From: Pseudomonadota bacterium
GTDB taxonomy: Bacteria > Pseudomonadota > Alphaproteobacteria > Rhizobiales > Hyphomicrobiaceae
NCBI GenBank assembly: GCA_021816505.1
Contig: JAKAXS010000141.1
Span: 1-7,031 of the forward strand
DNA: 7,031 bases
Direction of reading: 5' to 3'
The translations under genes were made by a program, and so were the position numbers. The notes under the pieces are model-generated. The model was not told the DNA's origin. It searched no databases and saw only the letters and a program-made list of their open reading frames with translations. How positions within the stretch are numbered: position 1 is the first letter of the stretch; each line of letters begins with the position of its first letter. This document shows, in pieces, positions 6,417 through 7,031 of the stretch.

Positions 6417-6983
6417 TCAGCTGCGTGGATAGATGATGATGGAAAGGTACTGCACGCCACTGGAGAGCAGTTCCTCAGGGCCGTGCGAGCCACTTGAGTC
6501 GAAGAACAATGTGTCGCCGGGCTGCAGCAGATAGCTGCGGTCGACATGGCGATAGCGCACCGAACCCGACAGCATATAGATGAGTTCAAGGCCTTCGTGC
6601 TGGAACGCGGTGTAGGGGATCGCGTCCTTCGAAAGCGTGATGAGATACGGTTCCACCGCGATCGGGCCGGCGAGGGAGTGGCCGAGCAGGTCGTAGAAGT
6701 GGCCGACCTTGGTGCCGCGCCGTTCAATGCGAATACCCGTGCCGGTCGCGACATAGGAGCAGTCGCGGCTTTCTTCGAAACCGGAAAACAGTTCGGTGAT
6801 GGGCACATGAAGCGCAGCAGCCAAAGCCTGCAGCGTCGTCAAAGACGGTGAGATCTGGCCGTGTTCGATCTTCGAAAGCATGCCGGCCGAGAGCCCGGCG
6901 CTTTTCGCCAGGTCGGTAGCCGTGACGTCCAGCTTACGGCGAAGGTCACGGATCTTTACGCCAATCGTCGCTTCGAGCGACAT
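6417..6983 (-). CDS. HTH (XRE family) transcriptional regulator with C-terminal cupin domain
   Basis: The 188-residue product has an XRE/Cro-type helix-turn-helix at about 10-66 (TATDLAKSAGLSAGMLSKIE, with recognition helix near 31-42). A single cupin_2 domain covers about 111-185, with H129, E133 and H167 in metal-site-like positions and the PGDTLFF turn at 155-161. This is the PuuR-like XRE-cupin architecture, in which the cupin is thought to sense a small metabolite and the HTH to bind an operator. The ligand and targets are unknown here. It converges on cheR and is probably unrelated to chemotaxis. The ATG at 6983 lacks a good ribosome site. The same frame stays open through 7031 with codons like those of a coding region, so the real start may lie beyond the window and the gene may be partial. 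Confidence 0.9.
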   Translation of the reverse strand: MSLEATIGVKIRDLRRKLDVTATDLAKSAGLSAGMLSKIEHGQISPSLTTLQALAAALHVPITELFSGFEESRDCSYVATGTGIRIERRGTKVGHFYDLLGHSLAGPIAVEPYLITLSKDAIPYTAFQHEGLELIYMLSGSVRYRHVDRSYLLQPGDTLFFDSSGSHGPEELLSSGVQYLSIIIYPRS

Positions 6984-7031
6984 GGGTCCGCGTGACGGCG
7001 CGTTCGAAACGGTCGCGAGATCGTTTTTCGT

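Overview
The window is a chemotaxis and flagellar-switch gene cluster. It reads left to right on the + strand, followed by one unrelated regulator gene on the - strand. The base composition is moderately GC-rich. The gene set (a receiver gene, a fliM-type gene, an unknown helical protein, cheA, cheW, cheY, cheR) and the protein sequences look alphaproteobacterial, most likely Hyphomicrobiales/Rhizobiales. That placement comes from pattern recognition and was not tested by a search.

Layout. Positions 1-141 hold the C-terminal end of a CheY-like response regulator. A short gap with a 12-bp hairpin leads into a FliM-like motor switch protein (242-1198). An AT-rich gap of about 110 bases, with a possible promoter, precedes a 185-residue protein I cannot assign (1310-1867). 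A large CheA (1883-4495) follows, then CheW (4492-4968), a complete CheY (4992-5357) and CheR (5401-6351). A strong intrinsic terminator (6369-6406) closes the cluster. Beyond it, on the - strand, lies a helix-turn-helix/cupin regulator (6417-6983) whose true start may lie outside the window.

How the genes work together. CheA and CheW would couple chemoreceptors to the kinase. CheR methylates the receptors for adaptation. The two CheY-type receivers take phosphate from CheA, and the FliM-like protein is the probable motor-side target. The cheA/cheW junction is ATGA and the cheW stop overlaps an ATG, which indicates translational coupling. No cheB, cheD, canonical cheZ or receptor gene lies in the window.

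Most unusual points. CheA has no P2 (CheY-docking) domain. It has a second CheW-like domain and a C-terminal receiver-like domain in which every residue needed for phosphorylation is replaced. The FliM-like protein lacks the usual N-terminal CheY-P-binding peptide. The protein between fliM and cheA is unassigned and is the best candidate for an undescribed chemotaxis component.
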